64,000 nt of DNA. Origin: CAYSSG01 sp964433635 (GTDB taxonomy: Bacteria; Atribacterota; Phoenicimicrobiia; Phoenicimicrobiales; Stramentimicrobiaceae). Location of the stretch: positions 1 to 64,000 of the forward strand of contig CAYSSG010000006.1 in the NCBI GenBank assembly GCA_964433635.1, given 5' to 3'. Made by a program: the position numbers and the translations under genes. The first letter of the stretch is position 1, and the number at the start of each line of letters is the position of its first letter. Positions 8,571 through 17,740 of this stretch are shown here, one piece after another. Below the pieces are notes generated by a model. The model saw nothing but the letters and a program-made list of their open reading frames with translations. It had not been told where the DNA came from and did no database searches.

Positions 8571-10538
8571 ATGTTGGTAATAAAGGTGATGATTATCTTA
8601 AGTGGTGTAATATCTTTACTGTATGCCATAATACTTGCTAAACGAGTCCTGGCAGAAAAAGAAGGAAATGAATTAATGCAACAGCTTTCCCACTCCATTG
8701 AAAGAGGAGCAATGACTTTTCTTAAAAGAGAATACTCTTTTTTAGTATTCTTTGTAGCTATTATTACCTTAATTATCATTTATGTTCGAGGTAATGTTAC
8801 GGGCATTTCATTTGTATTCGGTGCTGTATCTTCAGCACTGTCTGGATTTATAGGTATGAAGATTGCCACGAAAGCGAATACCAGAACCACCTTTGCCGCT
8901 CAGGAATCAGGCTTAACAAAGGCATTAAAAGTAGCTTTTTCAGGAGGGGCGGTAATGGGCATGTCTGTTGCCGGTTTCGGTTTAATAGGTTTAGGCCTTT
9001 TATATTATCTTTATGAAGATCCAAATTTAATCAATGGATTTGCATTAGGGGCAAGTTCAATTGCCTTATTTGCCAGAGTAGGCGGAGGTATCTATACCAA
9101 AGCAGCAGACGTGGGAGCTGATTTGGTCGGGAAAGTTGAAGCAGGAATTCCGGAAGATGATCCCAGGAATCCTGCGGTGATTGCAGATAATGTAGGTGAT
9201 AATGTTGGAGATGTTGCCGGTATGGGCGCTGATTTGTTTGAATCCTACGTAGGATCCATTGTATCCTGTATGATCCTGGGTAGTTTATTGTATGATTCAA
9301 TAAATTATATTATCTATCCATTGATACTTGCTTCATGTGGTATCATTTCAACCATTATTGCCACCTTTTTTATATCGCCAAAAGACAATAAAAGTATTCA
9401 CAAAGCCTTGAATCAGGGAACCTATATCAGCGGCATATTAGTGATAATCTCGTCGATAATATTGTCCTACGCGCTCTTTGGAAACATATCAGTATTTTTA
9501 GCAACCGCATCAGGATTGATTGCCGGCGTAGTTATCGGTTTGACTACAGAATATTTTACTTCTTATGATTATACTCCGGTTAAAAAAATAGCTGAAGCTT
9601 CCTTAACAGGAGCCGCGACTACAATCATTCAAGGATTAGCTGTAGGAATGAAAAGTACAGCTCTGCCTGTTGTTATTATTGCTTTTGCTATCTATATATC
9701 TCACTATTTTGCAGGTTTATATGGTATTTCTGTCGCAGCAGTTGGAATGCTTTCGATTGTAGCCATGACAGTTTCAGTTGATTCCTACGGTCCAATAGCC
9801 GATAATGCAGGTGGTATTGCGGAAATGGCAGGTTTAAGTCCTGAGGTGCGAAAAATTACTGATTCTTTAGATGCAGTCGGGAATACCACAGCAGCAATCG
9901 GCAAAGGATTTGCTATCGGTTCAGCTGCTTTGACTGCCCTTGCTCTGTTTTCCGCTTACAGCAAATCTGTAAACTTAAGTATAATCAGCATCACTGATCC
10001 AATGGTGATAATCGGAATATTCATTGGAGGGATATTACCTTTTTTATTTTCTTCCATGACCATAGAAGCTGTTGGAAAAACCGCTTCGTTAATGATAGAT
10101 GAGGTAAGGAGGCAATTTAGAGAAATTCCAGGTTTAAAAGATGGCAAAGCCAGACCTGAACCAGAAAAATGTGTTGATATAAGTACAAAAGGGGCACTGA
10201 AAGAGATGATTATCCCGGGATTAATGGCAGTGATAGTCCCTATTTTGGTAGGAATATTGCTCGGTCCCGAAGCGCTTGGAGGCTTATTATTGGGTTCTGT
10301 CGTTGTAGGTGTGTTCCTGGCAATCATGATGGCTAATGCCGGTGGTGCCTGGGACAATGCTAAAAAATATATTGAGAAGGGAAATTATGGTGGAAAAAAT
10401 TCTCCCGCACATCAGGCTGGTGTCATTGGGGATACAGTAGGGGATCCTCTCAAAGATACTGCAGGCCCTTCTATGAATATTTTAATAAAAGTCATGTCTA
10501 TTGTGTCTCTGGTTTTTATACCCTTATTTTTAGAATAG
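8571..10538 (+). CDS. hppA: Membrane-bound ion-pumping pyrophosphatase, K+-dependent type
   Basis: Polytopic membrane enzyme that couples PPi hydrolysis to outward pumping of H+ or Na+. The PPi-binding signature runs from GGGIYTKAADVGADLVGK through DNVGDNVGDVAGMGADL, and a second acidic motif lies near the C-terminus (GVIGDTVGDPLKDT). The cation determinant reads GNTTAAIGKG (Ala about 441, Gly about 444), as in K+-dependent enzymes; K+-independent ones have Lys at the first position. Which ion is pumped cannot be told from this alone. Two in-frame ATGs exist; the second (8571) sits 10 nt after AAAAGGAG, the first only 1 nt, so the second was chosen (655 aa). Confidence 0.96.
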   Translation: MLVIKVMIILSGVISLLYAIILAKRVLAEKEGNELMQQLSHSIERGAMTFLKREYSFLVFFVAIITLIIIYVRGNVTGISFVFGAVSSALSGFIGMKIATKANTRTTFAAQESGLTKALKVAFSGGAVMGMSVAGFGLIGLGLLYYLYEDPNLINGFALGASSIALFARVGGGIYTKAADVGADLVGKVEAGIPEDDPRNPAVIADNVGDNVGDVAGMGADLFESYVGSIVSCMILGSLLYDSINYIIYPLILASCGIISTIIATFFISPKDNKSIHKALNQGTYISGILVIISSIILSYALFGNISVFLATASGLIAGVVIGLTTEYFTSYDYTPVKKIAEASLTGAATTIIQGLAVGMKSTALPVVIIAFAIYISHYFAGLYGISVAAVGMLSIVAMTVSVDSYGPIADNAGGIAEMAGLSPEVRKITDSLDAVGNTTAAIGKGFAIGSAALTALALFSAYSKSVNLSIISITDPMVIIGIFIGGILPFLFSSMTIEAVGKTASLMIDEVRRQFREIPGLKDGKARPEPEKCVDISTKGALKEMIIPGLMAVIVPILVGILLGPEALGGLLLGSVVVGVFLAIMMANAGGAWDNAKKYIEKGNYGGKNSPAHQAGVIGDTVGDPLKDTAGPSMNILIKVMSIVSLVFIPLFLE

Positions 10539-10637
10539 ATGAATCATCTAAGATATCTTTAACTATTTTGTTATGCGATCTGGCAAATAATAAAATAATC
10601 AGGCGCTGGATTTTATTTCTCTGAATTTCTCCATTCC

Positions 10638-11966
10638 ATGATGAATATGATTGATATTATTGAGAAGAAAAAACATAAGAAAGAGCTATCTGACCCGGAG
10701 ATTCAATTCTTTATTAATGAGTATTTACTTGATCATATTCCAGACTATCAGATATCTGCATTGCTTATGGCTATCTGGTTTAATGGCATGACCGAGCGTG
10801 AGATTAATGTTCTGACCATGGCAATGGCTGAATCCGGTTCAATTTTAGATCTGAGCTCCATATCAGGAATCAAAGTGGATAAACATAGTACAGGGGGTGT
10901 AGGAGATAAAACCACTTTGGCTCTACTTCCCATGGTTGCTGCAGCGGGTGTTCCGGTACCGAAAATATCAGGACGGGGGTTAGGTCATACTGGTGGAACG
11001 ATTGATAAGTTAGAATCTATTACCGATTTTAAAACCAATCTTTCTGTACATCGATTTATTGAAATTGTTAAAATGACTAATACAGCTATTATCAGCACCA
11101 ACATAGATCTGGCACCGGCAGATAAAAAATTATATGCCCTGCGGGATGTAACTGGTACAATTGATTCAATTCCCCTCATCGCCAGCAGTATCATGAGCAA
11201 AAAAATTGCAGGAGGTGCAGATGCTTTTGTTCTGAATGTTACAGTAGGCAAAGGAGCATTCATCAGACGATTTTCCGATGCAGTGTCTTTAGGAGAGATC
11301 ATGGTAAACATTGGAAAAAATAATCATAAAAACACGCATGTCATTATTTCTTCAATGGATCAACCACTGGGACATGCAATCGGTAACTCATTAGAGGTTA
11401 GGGAAGCCATCCACTTGTTGAATAACCAGGGACCTGATGATTTAAAAGAAATTTGTCTTTATCTTGGTTCATATATGCTAATTGCCGGAGGAATCGTTCA
11501 ACAGCCACAGGAGGGAATGATAAAATTAACACAGGTCTTAGAAGATGGTTCTGCTCTACATAAACTGATGGATATGGTCAAAGCTCAAAATGGTGATACA
11601 AGACAAATAAAGAATCCTGACTTGCTTCCCAAAGCAAGGTATCAAGAAAATATCATATCAGATAAAAAGGGTTATATCAGCAAGATCGATGCCCGTTTAA
11701 TAGGCGAAGCCTCTATGCTCCTGGGAGCGGGCAGGAAGAAGAAAGGTGACCTGATTGATTTAGCTGTAGGAATGATTTTAAAAAAGAAATCTGGCCATCA
11801 GTTAGAAGCCGGAGAAGCTGTAGCGACAGTATATTTTAATGACCAGGAAAAGTTTAAGATAGCCAAAGAGTTAATTCAGAATGCTTTCGTCATTTCCGAG
11901 AAAGAACCGGATAAATTTCCTTTAATATTAGCAGTTATTAACCGGGATGGAATTGTGAAATTCTAA
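10638..11966 (+). CDS. pdp: Pyrimidine-nucleoside (thymidine) phosphorylase
   Basis: Phosphorolyses uridine, deoxyuridine or thymidine to base plus (deoxy)ribose-1-phosphate. The phosphate-binding signature KHSTGGVGDKTTL is intact, as are the adjacent SGRGLGHTGGTIDKLE block and a C-terminal domain (ARLIGEASMLLGAGRKKK, HQLEAGEAVATVY). Length 442 aa is usual for the NP-II family. The exact start is unclear because no good ribosome binding site is seen and three in-frame ATGs lie within 10 bases. Together with the cytidine deaminase at 1.1 kb it would let the cell use pyrimidine nucleosides. Whether it is broad-specificity Pdp or thymidine-specific DeoA cannot be decided by eye. Confidence 0.93.
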   Translation: MMNMIDIIEKKKHKKELSDPEIQFFINEYLLDHIPDYQISALLMAIWFNGMTEREINVLTMAMAESGSILDLSSISGIKVDKHSTGGVGDKTTLALLPMVAAAGVPVPKISGRGLGHTGGTIDKLESITDFKTNLSVHRFIEIVKMTNTAIISTNIDLAPADKKLYALRDVTGTIDSIPLIASSIMSKKIAGGADAFVLNVTVGKGAFIRRFSDAVSLGEIMVNIGKNNHKNTHVIISSMDQPLGHAIGNSLEVREAIHLLNNQGPDDLKEICLYLGSYMLIAGGIVQQPQEGMIKLTQVLEDGSALHKLMDMVKAQNGDTRQIKNPDLLPKARYQENIISDKKGYISKIDARLIGEASMLLGAGRKKKGDLIDLAVGMILKKKSGHQLEAGEAVATVYFNDQEKFKIAKELIQNAFVISEKEPDKFPLILAVINRDGIVKF

Positions 11967-12079
11967 CAATTAATCATCAGTACGCTGATTTATATAGAAA
12001 ACTCTTTTTAGAAAGATTTGATTACATTCATTTTTTATTCCCGATACAGAGTGTTATCAGTAATTTAGAGTAAAGCGAT

Positions 12080-14719
12080 ATGAAAGCTATTATTGGCCAT
12101 ACCAGTGCAGATTTTGATTGTCTCGCTTCCATGATTGCCGCGAAAAAAATATATCCTGACGCTTTCGCAGTCTTTCCTGGTGCTATCGAAGAAAATGTAC
12201 GAAAATTCCTTTTATTATACGGTAATGCTTTAAATATTTCCTCAATAAAGCAAATTGACATGAAAAAAATATCAGAATTAATTATTGTTGATACCAGGCA
12301 ACGAGAGAGAATTGGACCGTTTGACACTTTGCTGGGTAATCCTAATCTAAAAATATATATCTATGATCATCATCCGCCAACTGAAAATGATATCAAAGCA
12401 GATTCGGCTATAGTAAAGCAGGTTGGCGCTACTACTACTATTTTGTTAGAAAGCATTATAAAAAAGAACCTTCCTATCACGCCTCTGGAATCAACACTGT
12501 TTGCCCTGGGAATATATGAAGATACAGGTTCGCTTTCTTTTTCAACGACAACAAAAGAAGATATTAAGGTTTTAAGTCATCTTTTTTCTATCGGGGTCAA
12601 TTTAAGAACGGTGAACAAATTCACCAATATCGGATTAAATCAAATACAGAAAAAAATTTTAAACAGACTCATTTCATCTTCCCAGGAATTTTATTTTAAA
12701 GGCATAAGCGTGGTATTTGCCACAGGTCATGTTGAAAAATACATTGAAGGGTTAGCCCTGGTTACTCATAAATTGATTGAAATTGTGAATAGTGATGTTA
12801 TCTTTGTGTTAGTAAAGATGAAAAACAGGGTATATGTCGTTGGCAGAAGCAATCGTAATTCAGTCAATGTGGGAGAAATCCTAAAGAAAATAGGGGGAGG
12901 CGGCCATTCTCAAGCTGCATCGGCCGTTGTCAGAAAATTGTCCTTGATGGAAACTGAAGATAGAATTAAAGAAATATTAAATGACCATATTGAATCTGAA
13001 ACGCTGGCTAAAAATATTATGACTACTCCAGTTAAAACTCTTGACATCAATACAACCATTGAAGAGGCATCGAAGATTATGTTGCGTTATGGCCATAATG
13101 GATTCCCTGTAATGGAAGAAGGAAGATTAGTCGGCATTATTACCAGGCAGGAAATTTATAAGGCAAAACATCACCATTATGAAGAAGAAACAGTCAGTGT
13201 CTATATGTCTGAAAATATTATCAGCGTTCATTTAAATACGCCAATCTTAGAAATACAGGAATTGATGATTCAATATGATGTCGGAAGGGTCTTGGTTTTA
13301 AGTGAGAACAGCAAATTAGAGGGAATTATTACCAGAACTGATCTCATTAGAAATCTATATGGTGAAAAAGATATCAGCAAAGAATCATATTCGCTTTTTG
13401 AAAGAGGAATGGGACAGAATGATGCTAACAAAGGAAGAATCAAAAACCTGATGCAGGAATATTTTCCCAGTGATATTCTGGATGCGTTAATTCAGATAGG
13501 TAAAGCAGGGGATGACCTGGGCAATTCAGTATTTATGGTAGGAGGGATTGTCCGGGACTTATTCTTGGGTATTCCAAATTCAGACCTTGATATTGTTATA
13601 GAGGAAGATGCTATTCAATTTGCTCATTATTTTCAGAAACAAACAAAAGGAAAAATAAAATGCCATCAGAAATTCAAGACGGCAGTCGTTATTCTACCCA
13701 GCGGCATTAAAATTGATTTTGCCTCAGCCAGAAGAGAATTTTATGAATTTCCAGCAGCATTACCTCAAGTTGAATTCGCCTCTATAAAGAAAGACTTATA
13801 CCGGAGAGATTTTACGATCAATGCTATGGCAATCCAGTTAAATCAGGATCGATTTGGGAAGCTGCTTGATTTTTATGGAGGAAAAAGAGACCTGGAGTTA
13901 AAAAAAATAAGAATCCTTTACAGTCTCAGCTTTACAGAGGACCCGGCACGTATTATTAGAGCTGTTCGATTTGAGCAAAGATACGATTTTACGATTGAAA
14001 AATCAACCGAAAAATTTCTTAAAAAAGCTGTCAGGGAAGGATTAGTGTCTCGTATCAGAAAAAAAAGACTTGGTGAGGAATTTATAATCATTTTACAGGA
14101 GAAAGAACCTATTAAAGTACTGAGAAGAATGGATGAATTGGGCATCCTGTCCGGAATTATTCCAAATTTAATCCTGAATCAACAGCTGATTGACAGATTT
14201 GACCAGATAGAAAGAAGTTTGAAATTATGGTATTCTAAATTTCCTTGCGAATATGTTAATAAAAGTACGATGTACTTATACTATTTATTACAATTTTCGG
14301 ATTTAGAAATCAGGCAAATCAAAAAAAGAATTGAACTCAGTGAGAGAGCAGAGCAAAAACTTGAATTGATGAAAAGTATGAAGGATAAGACGATAAATCT
14401 TATGGAAAGATACCAGGTTGAACCCAGCAATATTTACTACTTCTTAAAGGAAGTACCTAATGAGTTATTGCTGTCGATTCTAATAGATAAGAATCGAAAT
14501 GTACAAACTACCAGGAGAATTGAAGACTATTTAAATAACTACAAAAAAGCATCTCTTTACATATCCGGGAATGATCTGACAAAAATGGGAATGAAGCCAA
14601 ATCCTATTTATGCTAAAATATTAAAGTTGATATTTTATCTACAATTAAATGGTATACTGAAAAACAGAGAAGATGAATTAGCTTTTATTAAAAAATTGAT
14701 GCAAAAGGGTATTCTATAA
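12080..14719 (+). CDS. DHH-CBS-tRNA nucleotidyltransferase (CCA/poly(A) polymerase family) fusion
   Basis: An 879-aa multidomain protein. Residues 1-300 form a DHH/DHHA1 phosphoesterase module (DFD 11-13, DTR 71-73, DHH 96-98, GGGGHSQAAS 272-281). Two CBS domains follow at about 312-366 and 375-430. Residues about 465 to the end are a class II nucleotidyltransferase: VGGIVRD 487-493, metal-binding DLD 502-504, and the PARIIRAVRFE region. The likely role is adding or repairing the tRNA 3' CCA end. The DHH part could be a 3' exonuclease or phosphodiesterase, and the CBS pair may sense adenylates. Long proteins of this architecture in some bacteria perform only part of CCA addition, so a full CCA-adding activity is not certain. 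Confidence 0.9.
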   Translation: MKAIIGHTSADFDCLASMIAAKKIYPDAFAVFPGAIEENVRKFLLLYGNALNISSIKQIDMKKISELIIVDTRQRERIGPFDTLLGNPNLKIYIYDHHPPTENDIKADSAIVKQVGATTTILLESIIKKNLPITPLESTLFALGIYEDTGSLSFSTTTKEDIKVLSHLFSIGVNLRTVNKFTNIGLNQIQKKILNRLISSSQEFYFKGISVVFATGHVEKYIEGLALVTHKLIEIVNSDVIFVLVKMKNRVYVVGRSNRNSVNVGEILKKIGGGGHSQAASAVVRKLSLMETEDRIKEILNDHIESETLAKNIMTTPVKTLDINTTIEEASKIMLRYGHNGFPVMEEGRLVGIITRQEIYKAKHHHYEEETVSVYMSENIISVHLNTPILEIQELMIQYDVGRVLVLSENSKLEGIITRTDLIRNLYGEKDISKESYSLFERGMGQNDANKGRIKNLMQEYFPSDILDALIQIGKAGDDLGNSVFMVGGIVRDLFLGIPNSDLDIVIEEDAIQFAHYFQKQTKGKIKCHQKFKTAVVILPSGIKIDFASARREFYEFPAALPQVEFASIKKDLYRRDFTINAMAIQLNQDRFGKLLDFYGGKRDLELKKIRILYSLSFTEDPARIIRAVRFEQRYDFTIEKSTEKFLKKAVREGLVSRIRKKRLGEEFIIILQEKEPIKVLRRMDELGILSGIIPNLILNQQLIDRFDQIERSLKLWYSKFPCEYVNKSTMYLYYLLQFSDLEIRQIKKRIELSERAEQKLELMKSMKDKTINLMERYQVEPSNIYYFLKEVPNELLLSILIDKNRNVQTTRRIEDYLNNYKKASLYISGNDLTKMGMKPNPIYAKILKLIFYLQLNGILKNREDELAFIKKLMQKGIL

Positions 14720-14723
14720 ATTT

Positions 14724-15368
14724 ATGCTGAATATTTTTAATCATGTATTTGAAATTTTGTGGAGTTTACCGGCTGTTTTAATAGCCATTACAATCCACGA
14801 ATATGCACACGGTTTTGTCGCTAATTATTATGGGGATCCTACCGCAAAACTGGCAGGTAGATTGACCTTAAATCCTATTGCACATCTTGATCCAATAGGA
14901 ACGCTGATGCTGTTACTTTTTCGCATCGGTTGGGCAAAGCCGGTTCCTGTTAACTACTCAAATCTGAATAATCCAAAAAAGGATATGATCAGAGTATCCT
15001 TAGCAGGGCCTGCATCTAATGTTATAATGGCTTTCATCTTTGCTCTTTTCTTGAGATTGAATAATTTTTTGTTCCAGAATATATTTTTCAGTTCCCGTCT
15101 TGGCTTGAAATTTTTCCAGGGATGGTTGATCTTTCTACATACGGGTATTTTTATTAATCTGGCTTTGGCAATCTTTAACTTGATACCGATACCGCCATTG
15201 GATGGTCATCATATCTTGTCTGGACTATTACCACCCCAATGGGCATATCAATATGCCCGATTAAATCATACTTACGGCATTTTTATTCTATTGCTGCTCA
15301 TTTGGACCGGTTTTATTGGAAAGATCATATTTCCAATCGTATCCCATTTTTACCAGTTGTTTGCATAA
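14724..15368 (+). CDS. Site-2-protease-like M50 family zinc metalloprotease
   Basis: A 214-aa polytopic membrane protein of the short M50 rhomboid-independent family (YwhC/SpoIVFB-like group without PDZ or CBS domains). The zinc-binding HEYAH (HExxH) is in the first membrane segment, and the third ligand motif appears as NLIPIPPLDGHH in a later hydrophobic segment. It starts 4 nt after the nucleotidyltransferase gene and is probably cotranscribed. Substrate unknown. It is distinct from the RseP homologue near 50.6 kb, which carries a PDZ domain. Confidence 0.88.
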   Translation: MLNIFNHVFEILWSLPAVLIAITIHEYAHGFVANYYGDPTAKLAGRLTLNPIAHLDPIGTLMLLLFRIGWAKPVPVNYSNLNNPKKDMIRVSLAGPASNVIMAFIFALFLRLNNFLFQNIFFSSRLGLKFFQGWLIFLHTGIFINLALAIFNLIPIPPLDGHHILSGLLPPQWAYQYARLNHTYGIFILLLLIWTGFIGKIIFPIVSHFYQLFA

Positions 15369-15441
15369 ATTATTTTATGAGGTAAACGTACAATCGTATG
15401 AAATTTCAAATACATATGAATAAGAGGAGGCAATACCATAC

Positions 15442-16428
15442 ATGAAAGGCATTATTTTCAGCGGCATGAGACCAACCGGTAAACTCCACATCGGAAATTA
15501 TTTTGGAGCATTAACCAATTGGGTTGAACTGCAGAATAATTACAAGTGTTACTATGGAGTAGTAGATTGGCATGCGCTTACAACCGGATATAATGATACA
15601 TCCATGATGAAAGAGAATATATTAGAAATGGTCATAGATTGGTTAAGTGCTGGAATCGATCCAAAGAGAAGCACATTATTAATTCAGTCCCATGTACCCG
15701 AACACGCTGAGTTACATTTACTACTATCGATGATTACACCACTGGCATGGTTAGAGAGAAATCCTGTACTGAAAGAACAGGTACGAGACCTGGATTTAAA
15801 AGATAATATGGACTATGGACTGTTAGGTTATCCTGTTCTAATGGCTGCGGATATATTAATTTATAAATCAGATGCCGTTCCCGTAGGAGAGGATCAGGCT
15901 CCTCATATTGAATTAGCTCGAGAAATAGGAAGGCGTTTCAATAATCTCTACAGCAATGTGTTTTCTATACCTGAACTGAAATTATCTCATACTCCAAGAA
16001 TTCCCGGTACCGATGGTAGAAAGATGAGTAAAAGTCTTAAAAATGACATTACTTTATCAGATAAACCGGAAGATATTAGAAAAAAAGTCCTTTCTATGAT
16101 TACCGATCCCAGAAAGGTCAGGCTATCTGATCCCGGGCATCCTGAAGTATGTGTTGTATTTAAATATCATGAAATATTTAATCCAAAGGAATTAAAAATG
16201 ATAGAAAGTGATTGTCGGAATGCAAAATTGGGTTGTGTAACCTGTAAGAAAAAGTTAGCCGATATACTGACACAGTCATTTCACAGCTTCAGGGAAAAAA
16301 GGAAATTCTATGAAAAAAATCCCCAATTGGTTTGGGATATCTTAATGGAAGGGAGTAAAGAGGCAAGAAAGGCAGCAGATAATACGTTAAATGAAGTCAG
16401 AAAAGCCATGAAGATTGAGTACCTATGA
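15442..16428 (+). CDS. trpS: Tryptophanyl-tRNA synthetase
   Basis: Class Ic aminoacyl-tRNA synthetase of normal length (328 aa). Both ATP-binding signatures are visible: KLHIGNYFGAL (HIGN, residues about 16-19) and GRKMSKSL (about 192-199). The middle has PLAWLERNP and GYPVLMAADIL, typical for TrpS. A strong ribosome binding site, AGAGGAGG, precedes the ATG. Its last four bases overlap the start of scpA (ATGA), giving a translationally coupled trpS-scpA-scpB arrangement. Confidence 0.97.
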   Translation: MKGIIFSGMRPTGKLHIGNYFGALTNWVELQNNYKCYYGVVDWHALTTGYNDTSMMKENILEMVIDWLSAGIDPKRSTLLIQSHVPEHAELHLLLSMITPLAWLERNPVLKEQVRDLDLKDNMDYGLLGYPVLMAADILIYKSDAVPVGEDQAPHIELAREIGRRFNNLYSNVFSIPELKLSHTPRIPGTDGRKMSKSLKNDITLSDKPEDIRKKVLSMITDPRKVRLSDPGHPEVCVVFKYHEIFNPKELKMIESDCRNAKLGCVTCKKKLADILTQSFHSFREKRKFYEKNPQLVWDILMEGSKEARKAADNTLNEVRKAMKIEYL

Positions 16429-17171
16429 TAGAGAGCAGTTCAGAGATGATTGAAATTGAAGAATTTACAGATTCTATTCAGCAAATATCCCTGAAAGTGA
16501 AGAACGGAGAAATGTCTTTAACCGAGATATCCCTGCTGGAGATTATAAAAAAATACTTATCTTACATCATTATGTCTCATAAAGATACGATAGATCTGGA
16601 TATTGCAGCTAATTTTTTAGTTTCGGTATCCAACCTGATTTTATGGAAATCTAACTTACTTTTACCTTTCAATCAGGAACAGACTGATGATGAATTTGAA
16701 GAAGACAAAATGACTTTACAGGAAGAATACTGGAAAGAATACAAAAAATATCAGTCTTTGATCAGTATATTTGAAGATAAAAAAATGAATCAGGAAAAGA
16801 TATATCTAACCTACCTCCATCCCAATATAGAAAATGAAGAACAATATCAAGAAAATCATTTCTCTGAACTTGTCCTGGCTATTGAATCAATCTTATCCAG
16901 GCAGCACATCAAACCTACCATGGAAGTGAAAAAGCGTCATTACAATATTGAGCAAAAAATGAAAGAAATCGAAGATTATTTCAATAAAAATGATGGAAGG
17001 TTATCCTTTCAGCAGATGATTTCCAGGGATTGTCAGAGGATTGAAATCATTGTCATCTTTCTAGCCTTATTAGAATTAATATGCCAGGGGAAAATAGACT
17101 ACATGCAGTCAAAAAATTTCGGCGATATTTTATTCTATCGCAAAGGAGATAAAATATTATTGAAACGATAG
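16425..17171 (+). CDS. scpA: Segregation and condensation protein A
   Basis: Kleisin-type partner of Smc that bridges the Smc head domains and binds ScpB. Recognised from the helical N-terminal region (LTEISLLEIIKKYLSYI, DLDIAANFLVSVSNLILWKS), the acidic middle linker and a C-terminal winged-helix part (IVIFLALLELICQGKIDY). Length is 248 aa. The normally conserved FEGPLDLLL start is replaced by FTDSIQQIS at the same place, so the N-terminus is divergent. It overlaps trpS by 4 bp and is followed directly by scpB. Smc itself lies at 26.3 kb. Confidence 0.88.
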   Translation: MIESSSEMIEIEEFTDSIQQISLKVKNGEMSLTEISLLEIIKKYLSYIIMSHKDTIDLDIAANFLVSVSNLILWKSNLLLPFNQEQTDDEFEEDKMTLQEEYWKEYKKYQSLISIFEDKKMNQEKIYLTYLHPNIENEEQYQENHFSELVLAIESILSRQHIKPTMEVKKRHYNIEQKMKEIEDYFNKNDGRLSFQQMISRDCQRIEIIVIFLALLELICQGKIDYMQSKNFGDILFYRKGDKILLKR

Positions 17172-17740
17172 AATCATCTTCAAATAAATGGAAAAATATT
17201 ATTGAAGTTCTATTATTTGTATCCCATAAACCACTATCCATCCATAAAATCAGAGATATTACCGGGAAAAAAAGTGGAGAAATAAAAACAATGATACAAA
17301 AGATAAGACTTGAATACGAAGAGCAGGATCGGCCTCTGTTTATTCAGGAAGTTGCCGAGGGGTTCTCTTTTGCCACAAAACCGGATTATGCTCCCTGGAT
17401 AAAAAAAATGCACAATAATGAAAAAAAGATTATCCTGTCTAAAGCTTCCATTGAAACACTGGCTATCATTGCCTATAATCAGCCGGTCACACGTATGGAG
17501 GTTGAGAAAATAAGAGGTGTTGATTGCAGCAGTGTTTTGTTTAAACTTTTGAGGAATGATTTTATAAAAGTCTGTGGTAGAAAGAAGATTCCCGGAAATC
17601 CTTTACTATACCGAGTGACTGGAAAATTTCTATTACACTTTGGATTAAAAAATATATCGGACTTACCACCACTTGGTGAACTAGGCTTTAATCATGAAGA
17701 AAATGAGATTACAAAAGTTTTTAGCAGAAAAGGGGATTGA
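17156..17740 (+). CDS. scpB: Segregation and condensation protein B, probable ATT start
   Basis: ScpB forms a dimeric winged-helix scaffold in the Smc-ScpAB condensin. The first ATG (17291) would remove about 45 residues, including the diagnostic N-terminal helix IIEVLLFVSHKPLS. The frame is open upstream only to a stop at 17150 and holds no ATG, GTG or TTG there; an ATT at 17156 lies exactly 7 nt after AAAGGAG (17142-17148). Starting there gives 194 aa, the normal ScpB length, overlapping scpA by 16 bp. The core motif SIETLAIIAYNQPVTR is intact. Identity is firm; the initiation codon is inferred. Confidence 0.88.
   Translation: MIETIESSSNKWKNIIEVLLFVSHKPLSIHKIRDITGKKSGEIKTMIQKIRLEYEEQDRPLFIQEVAEGFSFATKPDYAPWIKKMHNNEKKIILSKASIETLAIIAYNQPVTRMEVEKIRGVDCSSVLFKLLRNDFIKVCGRKKIPGNPLLYRVTGKFLLHFGLKNISDLPPLGELGFNHEENEITKVFSRKGD

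Noticed and set aside
8351..8779. Minus-strand open frames at the ppdK-hppA junction
   Set aside because: They are antisense to hppA and the intergenic hairpin, show no family motif and have no ribosome binding site.
10985..11311. Minus-strand open frame of about 108 codons inside pdp
   Set aside because: It lies wholly antisense to well-conserved coding sequence of the phosphorylase and has no recognisable motif.
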